A stretch of DNA of 64,000 nucleotides from the NCBI GenBank assembly GCA_963733935.1, contig CAVTEQ010000006.1:354151-418150 (forward strand), given 5' to 3'. Position 1 is the first letter of the stretch; every line of letters begins with the position of its first letter. The stretch comes from JAHFUA01 sp963733935. Lineage in GTDB: Bacteria > Acidobacteriota > Terriglobia > Terriglobales > Acidobacteriaceae. Both the position numbers and the translations under genes were made by a program. The notes under the pieces were generated by a model. The model was not told the DNA's origin. It worked only from the letters and a program-made list of their open reading frames with translations, and did no database searches. Positions 43,503 to 52,516 of the stretch are shown piece after piece.

Positions 43503-44438
43503 TCAGCTTCCTTGCTCTTCCAGGAACTTCTCCACCTCGATGGCGGCCATGCAGCCGGTGCCGGCGGCGGTAATGGCCTGGCGATAGCGGCGGTCGGCGA
43601 CATCGCCAGAGGCAAAGACGCCGGGAATGCCGGTGAACACGTAATCGCGGGTCTTTAAATAACCGTCGGCATCGGTATCGAGTTGGCCGTCGAAGAGGGC
43701 CGTGTTGGGCACGTGGCCGATGCCCAGGAACAGAGCGCTGGCAGGCAGGGTGTGAGTGTGTCCGCTGCGCAGTTCGCGCAGTTTGAGCCCGGTGACCTCA
43801 TTCTTCTCGGTGTCGTAAACGTCATCTACCACCGTATTGGTAATGAAGTGGATCTTGGGATGGGCCTGGGCACGGTCGAGCATGATCTTGGAAGCGCGGA
43901 ACTGGTCGCGGCGGTGAATCACGGTCACCTTGCTGGCAAAGCGGGTGAGGAAGAGGGCTTCTTCCATGGCGGAATCGCCGCCCCCGACCACCGCAATTTC
44001 TTTGCCCGAAAAGAAGAAGCCGTCGCAGGTGGCACAGGAAGAAACGCCGTGCCCGATCAGCGCCTGTTCGTGCGGCAGGCCGAGCCAGCGCGCGGTGGCG
44101 CCGCTGGCCACGATCAAGGTGCGGGTTTCGATCGGCGGCTTACCGCCCATCAGATGCAGCACGAACGGACGTTCGCGGAGTTCGGCGCGATGCACGTGGC
44201 CGGTCTCGAACTCAGCGCCGAAGCGCGCTGCCTGCGCCTTCATGTTCTCGATCAGCTCCGGCCCCTGGATACCCTCGGGGAAGCCGGGGAAATTTTCCAC
44301 CAGGGTAGTGAGCGAAAGCTGTCCACCGGGCTCGTGGCCTTCGAGCACCAGAGGTTTGAGGTTGGCGCGCGCGGCATAGATTGCCGCCGTCAGTCCGGAG
44401 CAACCGGAACCGATTATGACCGTATTGCGGATGTCCAT
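43503..44438 (-). CDS. trxB: thioredoxin-disulfide reductase
   Basis: 311 residues. FAD motif VIIGSGCSGLTAAIYAARAN, redox-active SSCATCDGFFF (CATC), NADPH motif VVGGGDSAMEEALFLTRFAS followed by HRRDQFRASKIM, and C-terminal GVFASGDVADRRYRQAI. Full-length low-molecular-weight thioredoxin reductase that passes electrons from NADPH to thioredoxin. Unlike the broken gene at 791-2473 it has the CxxC. No thioredoxin gene is adjacent. Confidence 0.97.
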   Translation of the reverse strand: MDIRNTVIIGSGCSGLTAAIYAARANLKPLVLEGHEPGGQLSLTTLVENFPGFPEGIQGPELIENMKAQAARFGAEFETGHVHRAELRERPFVLHLMGGKPPIETRTLIVASGATARWLGLPHEQALIGHGVSSCATCDGFFFSGKEIAVVGGGDSAMEEALFLTRFASKVTVIHRRDQFRASKIMLDRAQAHPKIHFITNTVVDDVYDTEKNEVTGLKLRELRSGHTHTLPASALFLGIGHVPNTALFDGQLDTDADGYLKTRDYVFTGIPGVFASGDVADRRYRQAITAAGTGCMAAIEVEKFLEEQGS

Positions 44439-44483
44439 GGATGCTTAGATTAGCGGGTCAGAGCAACGATGCAAAGCGCCGAC

Positions 44484-45197
44484 CTACTGGCTCTTCGGTT
44501 TTGGCTTTTCGCTCTTGGCCCCCGAAGACGGACTGAGGCCGAGGCGCGCCAGTTCCGGGGGCACGCTCTGGCGTACGCCGAGAGCGGTCCGGTAGCGGCT
44601 CATCACTCGGGTGGCGGCGGCGAACACGCTCTCGTAGGCCGTCTGATCAGCTTCCGAACAACGCGCTAAACCAAGCGAAGGCTTGCCAAAGCGCTCAATG
44701 CGGATGCGGCGGGCGGGCGTGTCCGTGGCCACCACCGTGGCTGGGGCGGCCACGGCGGAGACGCTGTCCTCGATCGAAACCTGCATCACGTCCTTGGGCT
44801 CGCGCCAGCGCACGACCACGGTCTCGATAATGTCCTTGGCATCGAGGCTTACCGAGTACTGGGCGTTCGTGAACGGCGCACCCGGCGGGAACTCACGCCG
44901 CACCCGCACCCACGAAGCCATGGGCGCATCGGGGGCAGAGGAGCGGCCGCGCGCAATCTCGAACTCCGGCCCGAAGCTGGGCGTTGCGGGAATACGCTCC
45001 AGCGCGGAGACGATTTCCTGTTTCTCGACCTCGCTGGGCGAGCACACGTTCATAACGTTGACGTGCACTGGCATTTTGTCCTGCTTGGGCGTCTGAGCAG
45101 AAACAGCCAAAGCAAAACCCGCCACGGAGACACAGAGGCACAGAGCTTTTGGGATATTTTTTCCTCTGTGCCTCAGTGCCTCCGTGGCAGGTTTCAT
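44484..45197 (-). CDS. exported hypothetical protein with repeat-derived signal peptide
   Basis: 237 residues from ATG 45197. The first 26 residues (MKPATEALRHRGKN, then ALCLCVSVA) are coded by the inverted repeat at 45122-45187, and with GFALAVSAQ they make a plausible signal peptide. The mature part contains VHVNVMNVCSPSEVEKQEIV, LERIPATPSFGPEFEIARG, FTNAQYSVSLDAKDIIETVV and RYRTALGVRQSVPPELARLG. I do not recognise the family. Without the repeat no other signal-peptide start is visible, as the next in-frame Met (MPVHVNVMN) gives a cytosolic protein. Confidence 0.75.
   Translation of the reverse strand: MKPATEALRHRGKNIPKALCLCVSVAGFALAVSAQTPKQDKMPVHVNVMNVCSPSEVEKQEIVSALERIPATPSFGPEFEIARGRSSAPDAPMASWVRVRREFPPGAPFTNAQYSVSLDAKDIIETVVVRWREPKDVMQVSIEDSVSAVAAPATVVATDTPARRIRIERFGKPSLGLARCSEADQTAYESVFAAATRVMSRYRTALGVRQSVPPELARLGLSPSSGAKSEKPKPKSQ
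45122..45187. repeat. 24-bp inverted repeat (CACAGAGGCACAGAG type)
   Basis: CCACGGAGACACAGAGGCACAGAG (given here in two halves: CCACGGAGACAC, AGAGGCACAGAG) at 45122-45145 is inverted at 45164-45187 with two mismatches, around an 18-nt AT-rich loop. Similar purine tracts (CCACAGAGGAAGCAGAGGA) occur at 50871-50900. The element overlaps the start of the gene at 44484-45197. Confidence 0.88.
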
Positions 45198-45341
45198 TAA
45201 GTGATTTTAGTTCAGTCGGAGACCAGGAGTCGTCAGTCGGCGGTTGTCACTTGGGTTCCGGCGGCGGAGGCAGTCCCGATCTCGCGATCGTGGTCGCCCT
45301 CACTAGCAGCGGGTAAGGCGGAAGCCCGGGCTACCCGGACT

Positions 45342-45779
45342 TTAGTGACCGGTCCCTTGGGCTTGTTCATGGGCGTTCCTCAACTCCGTGGTAATAGTGT
45401 CGAGAAATTCCTGGATGTCGATGGGTTTAAACAAAACGGAAATGCCATCCCGTTGCGCCCGGTCGCTGACGTCGCGGCTAGCATAACCGGTGAGCAGCAA
45501 GGAGGGCAGCGCCGGCTGCCGGTTGCGTGCATACTCGATGACCTGGAAGCCGGAGTCTTTCTCCTCCAGCGACAGGTCGCAGAGCAGCAGGTCGAGCTTC
45601 TCGCTCTCCAGCGCCCGGCGTGCCTCCTTGGACGAGGGCGCGGCGACCACGTCATACCCCTTCTGCTCCAGAATCATACGGTAGGTGGTGAGCACCGAGG
45701 GCTCATCGTCCACTACCAGGATGCGATACTTGCGGGCAGGACCATTCGCGGTTCCGGAAACAGAAGGTACTCGTTCCAT
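45342..45779 (-). CDS. single-domain response regulator
   Basis: 145 residues: a 15-residue tail, then one receiver domain. Acidic pocket VVDDEPS, phosphoacceptor Asp68 (LLLCDLSLEEKDSG), switch Thr in SLLLTGYAS, Lys in VLFKPIDIQEFLD. No output domain, so it acts as a CheY-like or phosphorelay component. The conserved loop LSLEEKDSGFQVIEYAR is slightly longer than usual after the Asp. No histidine kinase is adjacent. Confidence 0.9.
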   Translation of the reverse strand: MERVPSVSGTANGPARKYRILVVDDEPSVLTTYRMILEQKGYDVVAAPSSKEARRALESEKLDLLLCDLSLEEKDSGFQVIEYARNRQPALPSLLLTGYASRDVSDRAQRDGISVLFKPIDIQEFLDTITTELRNAHEQAQGTGH

Positions 45780-46027
45780 AGGTTGTTGGAATCAAACCGC
45801 GCAGGGCAAATGCGGAGTAGCCCGACCCGGTTGGCCTCCCCCCGTGTGTCGGCAAGAGGCAGGTATCCTACTCCAACGCCCGTTTGACCTGTCAAATCTG
45901 TGACTGCTCGCGGACTGGCGCAACGCTTAGATTGCCAAATCTGAGACTTTGGTTGCTCAGTCGGCCGGTGTCGCCCCTTGAAGCGGGAAGACGGCTGCGC
46001 AGTGGGAATTCCTCTAAAATTGTTTCC

Positions 46028-46907
46028 GTGCCCTCGACGACACGCCCGGTCGCACCCCTCCGTTTAATCCGCTCCGACGCCTTGTCCCGGATCCCGTGGC
46101 TGATTCACGGTTTCTCCACCCGCGCCGGGGGCGTGTCGACCGCGTATGGCGGGCAAGCTCTCAATCTCGGGTATACCAAGCACGACACCCACGCGGCGGT
46201 GGACGAGAATCGCACCCTGCTGCTGCAATCGCTCGGAGCGGTGAACGCCGACGGCACCGCCTGGCCGCTGGTGCGCCTGCGGCAGATCCACTCCGACATC
46301 ATTCACCGAGTCGATCAATCGCCGGAGCATCTTCTCAGCGGTGACGGGCTGGTGACCAATGCTCCGCGCCTGATGCTTGCCGTCCAGACCGCGGATTGCC
46401 TGCCCGTACTTCTGGCGGACGCCAAGCGCAAGGCTGTGGGCGCGTTCCATGCGGGATGGCGGGGCACGCTTGGCGCGCATCGTGGAGAAGGGCGTAGGCG
46501 CGATGCGGCTGCATTTCGGTTCGGAGCCCAACGACTTGTGCGCGGCCATTGGCCCCGGGATCGCCGCGTGTTGTTACGCCGTGGGCGAAGAAGTCCGCGA
46601 GCAGTTTCAATCGCAGTTCTCCTACGCCGGCGAGTTGTTTCGTGAGGTCACCGAGTCGGACCCGGTGCGCGAGAAATATCCGCTGCTGTTCATGACGGCA
46701 CGCGCCCCCGGGCACAGCGATCTCGGGCGCGCCATCTATCTTGATTTGCGGGAGGCTAACCGTCGCCAACTGCTGGCTGCCGGCCTCCGCCCGGAGAATA
46801 TTTCCGCAATCGACTTCTGCACTGCCTGCCGCACCGATCTTTTCTTCTCCCATCGCGCGGAGAAGGGGTTGACTGGCAGGCAGATGGCCGTCATTGGGAT
46901 CACATGA
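46028..46907 (+). pseudogene. pgeF: purine nucleoside phosphorylase / laccase-domain protein (PgeF/YfiH), one frameshift
   Basis: From GTG 46028 the frame reads IPWLIHGFSTRAGGVSTAYG, QIHSDIIHRVD, VQTADCLPVLLADAKRKAVG and AFHAGWRGTL, all YfiH hallmarks with the zinc His and Cys. Near 46468 one extra T (CTTGGCG) breaks it; the next frame goes on ARIVEKGVGAMRLHFG, AIGPGIAACCYAVGEEVRE, RAIYLDLREANRRQLLAAGL and FSHRAEKGLTGRQMAVIGI to 46907. Relatives are zinc enzymes cleaving adenosine/inosine or acting on peptidoglycan-related products. All conserved residues survive, so a sequencing error is more likely than decay. Confidence 0.85.
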
Positions 46908-46968
46908 TTCGTCACTTCTGGGCGTAGTTTCGTCACAAATCAGAAATCACAAATACAGTGATTCTGCT

Positions 46969-48219
46969 ATGCTTCCCGCACTCCCCGTCGTTATGTTGCG
47001 AAACGAAGCTATCGCCATGGCCCTGGACGCGCTGCGTGCCCACAAGCTGCGCTCGTTCCTGACAGTTCTGGGGGTGATCATCGGCGTAGCCACGGTGATC
47101 GCGGTGGTGTCCGTGCTGCAGGGCTTCAATCAATACATGACCGGGCGAGTGATGGACTTCGGCTCGACTTCGTTCAGCGTGTCGAAGTTCTCGCAGGGCA
47201 TCAAGTCCATGGAGGACTTCCTGAAGGAGAACCGCCGCCACAACCTCACCTACGACGATTTCCTCGCCGTGGAGCGAGGCTGCGCGCACTGCCAGTTGGT
47301 GTCCTCCAACTTTAGCGACATCAAGACGGTCAAGTACAAGAACCACTCCATTGACACGACTCAGCTCCGCGGTGTGACGGCGCAGGCGGCGTTCATCGGG
47401 CAGGTGATGGAGCTCGAGTCCGGGCGGCACTTCACCGAAACCGACATCGACCACGTACGCTACGAAGCGGTGATCGGAGGCGACGTGGCCGATCGCCTCT
47501 TCCCGCACGAAGATCCTCTGGGCAAGGAGCTCACGGTGGACGGCACCTCATTCACCGTGATCGGCGTGGCCACTAAGTCCGGCGACTTCCTGGGACAGCC
47601 GCAAGACACTTATGTCCGCATTCCCATCACGGTGTACATGAAGATGTACAACGTGGCCAATCAGTCCGCGGTCATCCAGGCGCAGGCGGCCACGCCCGAG
47701 GACATGCGGCTGGCCATCGATGAGGCGCGCATGGTGCTGCGCAACCGCCATCATCGCCTCTACAAGGACGATGATGGCTTCTCCGTCGCCACAGCCGACA
47801 CCATGCTGGAAATGTGGAGCAACATGTCGAGCGCCGTGTTCCTGGTCACGACCATCGTCGCGGGGATTTCGCTGGTAGTGGGCGCCATCGTCATCATGAA
47901 CATCATGCTGGTCTCAGTAACCGAGCGCACGCGCGAGATCGGGGTGCGCAAGGCCTTGGGAGCGCGCCGTTCCGACATCCTGGGACAGTTCCTGGCAGAG
48001 GCGGTGGCCCTGGCGTTCACCGGCGGCGCACTGGGCGTGGCGGTCGGGATCGCCATTTCGTTGGTCGCCGCTCGCCTGGCTTCGACGCCAGTGGTCATCC
48101 GCATCTGGTCGGTGGTGCTGGCGCTGGGCGTGGCCTCGGCCATCGGCATCGCTTCCGGCATCTATCCGGCGAGCCGGGCTGCGCGCATGGACCCGGTAAC
48201 CGCGCTGCACGCCGATTGA
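46969..48219 (+). CDS. MacB-type ABC transporter permease
   Basis: 416 residues from ATG 46969. First membrane helix after the amphipathic ALRAHKLRSFLTVLGVIIGV, a periplasmic MacB_PCD domain of about 230 residues (SGRHFTETDIDHVRYEAVIG, VIGVATKSGDFLGQ), then FtsX-type helices at about 285-305, 335-365 and 385-400, with SVTERTREIGVRKALGARRS as the coupling helix and YPASRAARMDPVTAL at the end. It would work as a mechanotransmission permease with a separate MacB/LolD-like ATPase, which is not encoded next to it. The next permease starts 3 nt after its stop. Confidence 0.92.
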   Translation: MLPALPVVMLRNEAIAMALDALRAHKLRSFLTVLGVIIGVATVIAVVSVLQGFNQYMTGRVMDFGSTSFSVSKFSQGIKSMEDFLKENRRHNLTYDDFLAVERGCAHCQLVSSNFSDIKTVKYKNHSIDTTQLRGVTAQAAFIGQVMELESGRHFTETDIDHVRYEAVIGGDVADRLFPHEDPLGKELTVDGTSFTVIGVATKSGDFLGQPQDTYVRIPITVYMKMYNVANQSAVIQAQAATPEDMRLAIDEARMVLRNRHHRLYKDDDGFSVATADTMLEMWSNMSSAVFLVTTIVAGISLVVGAIVIMNIMLVSVTERTREIGVRKALGARRSDILGQFLAEAVALAFTGGALGVAVGIAISLVAARLASTPVVIRIWSVVLALGVASAIGIASGIYPASRAARMDPVTALHAD

Positions 48220-48222
48220 CCT

Positions 48223-49458
48223 ATGTTGCTCCAGCTCATCCGCGTCGCCCTTGATAACCTGCGCAGCAACAAGCTGCGCTCCAGCCTTACCATGCTGACC
48301 GTCATCATCGGGGTGATGATGATCGTGGCCATGGCGGCGGTGATCACCGGGCTCAACACTTCGGTCGCAAGCCAGATCGCCAGCCTGGGGTCCAACATCG
48401 TGACGGTTTCGCGCATGCCGCAGATGGCTTTCCGCTTTCCCACCGAGGAGGAACGCCAGCGCAAGGAGCTGACGCGCGATGACGCCGAAGACATCCGGGA
48501 AAAAGCGCAGAACATCGCCATCGTCACCTCGCGCGTGTATCTCGACCCCACCAAGTTTCCCAATCCTGACGTGCGCTACGGCAACATCCATGCTTCCGGC
48601 GTGGCGATCCTGGGCGTGGAGCCGGACTACATCAACGTGTACACCTCCTATGTGCGCGAGGGCCGCTTCCTCAGCGATGCCGATGTCCATCGCCGAACTA
48701 ACGTCGTGGTGCTGGGCGCGACCGTGGCCGAAAAGATGTTTCCCCACCAGGACCCGATGGGCAGGACCATCAACTTCGAAAACGACGCCTTCGAAGTGAT
48801 CGGAGTGCTGGAAAAGCGCGGGTCGATGTTCGGCTTCGATCGCGATAACTTCATCTGGCTGCCCATCACCACCATCCTTAAGCTGCACCCCGACGCCAAG
48901 GATGGCCTCTACATCGACATCAAGGCCAACGCCCAGGCCGGTATTCCCTCGATCATGGAGCAGGTGACGGAGATCCTGCGCCGGCGCCGCCATGTCCCGC
49001 CCAAAAAGCCGAATTCCTTCGAGGTCGGCACCCAGAACCAGTTCATCGAGTTCTACCAGTCGCTCACCGGCGGCATTTACGTGGTGCTGCTGGTCATCGC
49101 TTCCATCAGCCTGGTGGTGGGAGGCATCGGAGTGATGAACATCATGCTGGTGTCGGTGACCGAACGCACCCGCGAGATCGGCGTGCGTAAGGCCGTGGGC
49201 GCGCGCCGCCGCCACATCCTCGTGCAATTCCTGCTGGAAGCCATGGTGCTGACGGCCATCGGTGGCGTGATCGGCATCTGCCTCGCGCAAGGCATCAGCC
49301 TGGCGGTCGATGCATTCTCGCCCTTGCCTTCGCGTGTGTCGCTGTTTTGGGTAGTGCTGGCGTTCGCGGTGGCGCTATCCGTGGGATTGTTTTTCGGGAT
49401 CTACCCGGCAGCGCGCGCGGCACGACTCGACCCCATCGAGTCGCTGAGGTACGAGTGA
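48223..49458 (+). CDS. MacB-type ABC transporter permease
   Basis: 411 residues, ATG 48223. Same plan as the preceding gene: VALDNLRSNKLRSSLTMLTV before the first helix, a periplasmic domain (GRFLSDADVHRRTNVVVLGA, VIGVLEKRGSMFGFDRDNFI), three C-terminal helices and SVTERTREIGVRKAVGARRR. The two are paralogous and probably form a heterodimer. With 3 nt between them they are cotranslated. Transport direction is likely export or envelope stress work; the substrate is unknown and no ATPase or MacA adaptor is adjacent. Confidence 0.92.
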   Translation: MLLQLIRVALDNLRSNKLRSSLTMLTVIIGVMMIVAMAAVITGLNTSVASQIASLGSNIVTVSRMPQMAFRFPTEEERQRKELTRDDAEDIREKAQNIAIVTSRVYLDPTKFPNPDVRYGNIHASGVAILGVEPDYINVYTSYVREGRFLSDADVHRRTNVVVLGATVAEKMFPHQDPMGRTINFENDAFEVIGVLEKRGSMFGFDRDNFIWLPITTILKLHPDAKDGLYIDIKANAQAGIPSIMEQVTEILRRRRHVPPKKPNSFEVGTQNQFIEFYQSLTGGIYVVLLVIASISLVVGGIGVMNIMLVSVTERTREIGVRKAVGARRRHILVQFLLEAMVLTAIGGVIGICLAQGISLAVDAFSPLPSRVSLFWVVLAFAVALSVGLFFGIYPAARAARLDPIESLRYE

Positions 49459-49659
49459 AGGGTGTGCCCGCGGGGCGGGAATTGTCTTGCGATGGGATGC
49501 TGCAACTGTCTTAGTGAGTCGTCGTACGTGTCAGCGTCACGACTTCGCGAGGCGGCTGAAAAAGCTTTCGTGCATCGCTGCGAGCGCCGGAGGCGACTTT
49601 CAGTCGTGCCGAGGAGGCAGCGGTGAAGAGCGGGCATTTCAAGGGCCGCTGCGGCCGCT
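49459..49659. repeat. intergenic interval with a degenerate copy of the 20454 palindromic element
   Basis: GTGTCAGCGTCACGACTTCG (49529-49548) and a matching TTTCAGTCGTGCCG near 49599-49612 resemble the arms of the element at 20454-20593; GGCTGAAAAAGCTTTCGTG is also shared with the flank at 20431-20444. No gene is supported in this gap. Confidence 0.55.
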
Positions 49660-50561
49660 TCACGGCACAATTACCCGCAAAGCCTTCGGAACCACGCTAA
49701 CCTCGACCGGCGTGCGGCACACAAACTCTCCATCCGCATAGACGTCTAAGCGGGACATCGGTCTCCAGCCGTACGCGTGCAGTCTTGAAGTACTCCACCT
49801 CGGGCAAGCTCACGTGCCGTCCCGAAAAAACACGTCGCAGGAGCCGCAGCAGCCGTGCTTTTCCCACCTGCCGCACGAAGCACACGTCGAGTTGCCCGTC
49901 GGCAAAATCTGCTGCCGGCGCGATGCGCAGTCCGCCGCCGTAAGTCGGGCCATTGGCGAAGGCCACCATGAGGCCGGGTTCGTCGATCCGCTTGCCTCAG
50001 AAGTTTCCAAGGTGAAGCGGCGCGGGCGCGATGTCCGGATCGCTCCCAGCGCGCCCTAGCACATATCCCCCGCGGCCGCGCAGCCATCGCGGCATGGCGT
50101 TGGCGCGACGATTCGCCTCGGAATCGAGACCCGCTCCGGCAACATTGCAAGAAAGCACCGGTGAGGCCGCAGCTCTCCCCGAGTGGCGTGATCATCGCCA
50201 GATCAATCTCGCGGGACTTGCCGTCGCTCAGAAAGCGATTCCATGCTGCCAAGGCATCGTCTTGGGTCCGCAAGCCAAGCGCATGGGCGAAATCGTTGCC
50301 GCTTCCACGCGGGACCATCAAAACTGGTATTTTCAGCCGGGAGAGATCGCGCAGATAATGGTGGATGGTTCCGTCGCCGCCCAGCACGATGGCGGCATCG
50401 GCCGCGGGCACAGGCTCTCCGCGCTTGTGGCCGATGATCTGGCAGGCGGGCCCGGCAAACAGGGCGAGGTATTGGGGCGATACGTCTGGGCCGAGAATGG
50501 CGACGGCGCGCACGCGGGCAGGCATTAAACCACGAATGGCACCTAGATCCAACGACGGCAT
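49660..50561 (-). pseudogene. diacylglycerol/lipid kinase-family gene with several frame breaks
   Basis: From ATG 50561 (MPSLDLGAIRGLMPARVRAV) the frame gives the catalytic N-domain: VLGGDGTIHHYLRDL (GGDG nucleotide loop) and VPRGSGNDFAHALGL. Near 50155 the frame changes (NVAGAGLDSEANRRANAMPR), changes again near 50050 (GALGAIRT) and near 49990 (KRIDEPGLMVAFANGPTYGG, RIAPAADFADGQLDVCFVRQ), and once more at about 49757 before DVYADGEFVCRTPVEV and the stop at 49660. All conserved LCB5/DgkB segments exist in order. Four or more single-base lesions; decay or poor sequence cannot be separated. Confidence 0.8.
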
Positions 50562-50907
50562 GTTCACCCGCATCCGTGCGACGATCCGCAAAATTCCCCG
50601 CGGCAAGGTCGCGACTTACGGCGACGTCGCCTACGCCGCCGGTTTTCCCGGCGCGGCGCGGCAGGTGGTTTGGGCGCTGCACGGTTCGGGTGGCGTACTT
50701 CCTTGGCAGCGGGTCGTAGGCGCCGCCGGCAAGATCCTGCTGCCGGGGGTGAAAGGCGCGGAGCAAAGATTCCTGCTGCAGAGCGAGGGCGTCGCCTTCA
50801 TCGGATTGCGTGTGGACATGAAGCGGCATCGCTACGCTTGGCCGCGGCTGCGGAAGACCAAACCCAAACCACAGAGGAAGCAGAGGACGCGGAGGAAAGC
50901 AAGGTAA
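50560..50907 (+). CDS. alkyltransferase-like protein (ATL)
   Basis: 115 residues from ATG 50560. It matches the C-terminal DNA-binding domain of O6-alkylguanine methyltransferases: IRKIPRGKVATYGDVAYAAG, RQVVWALHGSG, LPWQRVVGAAGKILLPG, EGVAFIGLRVDM. The reactive Cys of the PCHR motif is Trp here (PWQR), the defining ATL change: it binds O6-alkylguanine without repairing it and passes the lesion to nucleotide excision repair. The basic tail KTKPKPQRKQRTRRKAR comes from a CAGAGG-type repeat and is probably not conserved. Its ATG overlaps the divergent ATG of the lipid kinase (CATG). Confidence 0.9.
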   Translation: MFTRIRATIRKIPRGKVATYGDVAYAAGFPGAARQVVWALHGSGGVLPWQRVVGAAGKILLPGVKGAEQRFLLQSEGVAFIGLRVDMKRHRYAWPRLRKTKPKPQRKQRTRRKAR

Positions 50908-50930
50908 CGTCTAGTAGAATCCTGCCCACC

Positions 50931-52379
50931 ATGACCATCAATCGCCGCGAATTTCTCAAGCTGGCCGGAGTTGCCGCGGGTTCGCTGTATCTTTCTGCCG
51001 ACCTGGGCTGGGCGTTGCCGTCGCAAGTGGCAGAGCGGCGCGGCAGCGGCAAGCGGATCGTGATCCTCGGTGCTGGACTGGCCGGGCTGGCGGCAGGATG
51101 GGAACTGAAGCAAGCCGGGCACGAGGTCATCATTCTGGAGGGCGCAGCTTCATCCCGGCGGACGAGTGCACACCATCCGCGAGGGGCTCTCCGACGATCT
51201 CTACGCCGAAGCCGGCGCCGGGCGCATTCCCAATACGCACAGCATCACCCGCGAGTGGGTAAAGCACTTCGGGCTCGAGCTGGAGCCGTTTTATCCCAAG
51301 GATCTGGCAGAAATCGCGTTGCTCAAAGGCAAGCGCGTGAAGATGCCGGTGGGGAAACCGGTGGACATGTCGCAAGTGCCGCTCGATCTCACGCCCGAGG
51401 AGCGCAGGATCGGCCTCACCAACTTCGACGAACATTATTACGGCGAAATCATGCGGAAGATCGGCGACGGCATTCGCGAGGACTGGCCGCCGGAGATCGC
51501 GCGGCTCGCCGACATCAGCATGAGCGATTATCTGCGGCAGCGCGGGGCCTCCGCCGACGCGATCCATTACATGCTGTTCGGCTTTGAAGATGATGCGGCG
51601 CTGGACTTCATCCGCGACGCCAACAGCCACCACACCGAATCGCTGGCCAAGATCAAGGGCGGCAACGACCAGCTTCCGCGCGCCTTCGCCGCGAAACTGC
51701 GTGACGAGATCCGCTACGGCTGCGCCGTTGAGCACATCGAGCGCGGTGAGAATCGTGTCCGCCTCGCATATCGGCAGGCGGGCCTGCTGGATCACGTGGA
51801 AGCGGAAGCCGCGATCTGCACCATTCCTTTTGGCGTGCTGCGACGCATTGCGGTCACTCCGGAGTGGCCGCCGGAGAAGCGCAAGGTGATCGACAACCTT
51901 TATTACGGGCCGGTGGTGCGAACGACGTTCCAGGTGAACCGGCGCTACTGGCAGGACGAGGGCCTCAACGGATTCGGCTCGTCGGACAAGAATTTCGAAG
52001 TGTGGCATCCGACCTACGGCAAGCCAGGCCGGCGCGGGCTGCTGCAGGCGTACGTTTACGAAGAGTACGCGCGCCGCCTGGCCCGGATGAGCGAAGCCGA
52101 GTGCACCGAGCGCATGATCGCCGACATGGACGAGGTGCATCCCGGGCTGCGGCCGCCACCTGGAGACGGTGATCACGAAATCATGGGACAACGATCCCGT
52201 GGGAGCGGGGTGCGTATGTCGTCTATCAGGTCGGACAGCAGAAGTGGTATCCGGAAATCTGCCGGCGCGTGGGCCCGGTGTGGTTCGCCGGCGAACACGC
52301 CTCGCCCTGGCCAGGATGGATGCAGGGCGCGATCGCGTCGGGGATTAAGGCGGCGAGGGAGATCGGTTCGAAAGCGTAA
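50931..52379 (+). pseudogene. TAT-exported flavin monoamine oxidase, frame-broken
   Basis: ATG 50931 begins a twin-arginine signal (INRREFLKLAGVAAGSLYLS), then the FAD motif VILGAGLAGLAAGWELKQAG. One extra G near 51140 shifts the frame; it resumes LHPGGRVHTIREGLSDD and runs through the substrate domain (FDEHYYGEIMRKIGDGIRED, AAICTIPFGVLRRIAVTPEW) to HPGLRRHLETVITKSWDND, crossing an extra C near 52153 and another near 52198. The end GPVWFAGEHASPWPGWMQGA, with the FAD-binding GEH motif, closes at 52379. All domains survive, so the lesions could be errors. Predicted role: periplasmic oxidation of amines with H2O2 release. Confidence 0.82.
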
Positions 52380-52382
52380 ATC

Positions 52383-52486
52383 TTGTCATCCCGACCGAGG
52401 GCGTCAGCCCGAGTGGAGGGACCTTGTGCTTGATCCAAAACGCAGGGTCCCTCCGCTCGCGCTGAAGCGCTCGGTCGGGATGACAA
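52383..52486. repeat. 104-bp inverted-repeat element with TTGTCATCCCGA ends
   Basis: TTGTCATCCCGACCGAG (52383-52399) is perfectly inverted at 52470-52486. Inner arms GAGTGGAGGGACC and GGTCCCTCCGCTC pair with mismatches. The ends equal those of the short element at 29160-29196. No coding potential and no transposase; looks like a non-autonomous dispersed element, also able to terminate transcription between the convergent flanking genes. Confidence 0.88.
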
Positions 52487-52516
52487 TCTGGGATGATTGA
52501 GGCAGAGCCGAACAGG

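Noticed and set aside
43503..44438. trxB as part of the lod operon
   Set aside because: Over 200 nt separate it from lodA, and trxB is the upstream gene with an independent housekeeping role.
47914..49290. Minus-strand open frame of 458 codons, His-rich
   Set aside because: Antisense to both MacB-type permeases; the histidines come from complementary Val and Met codons.
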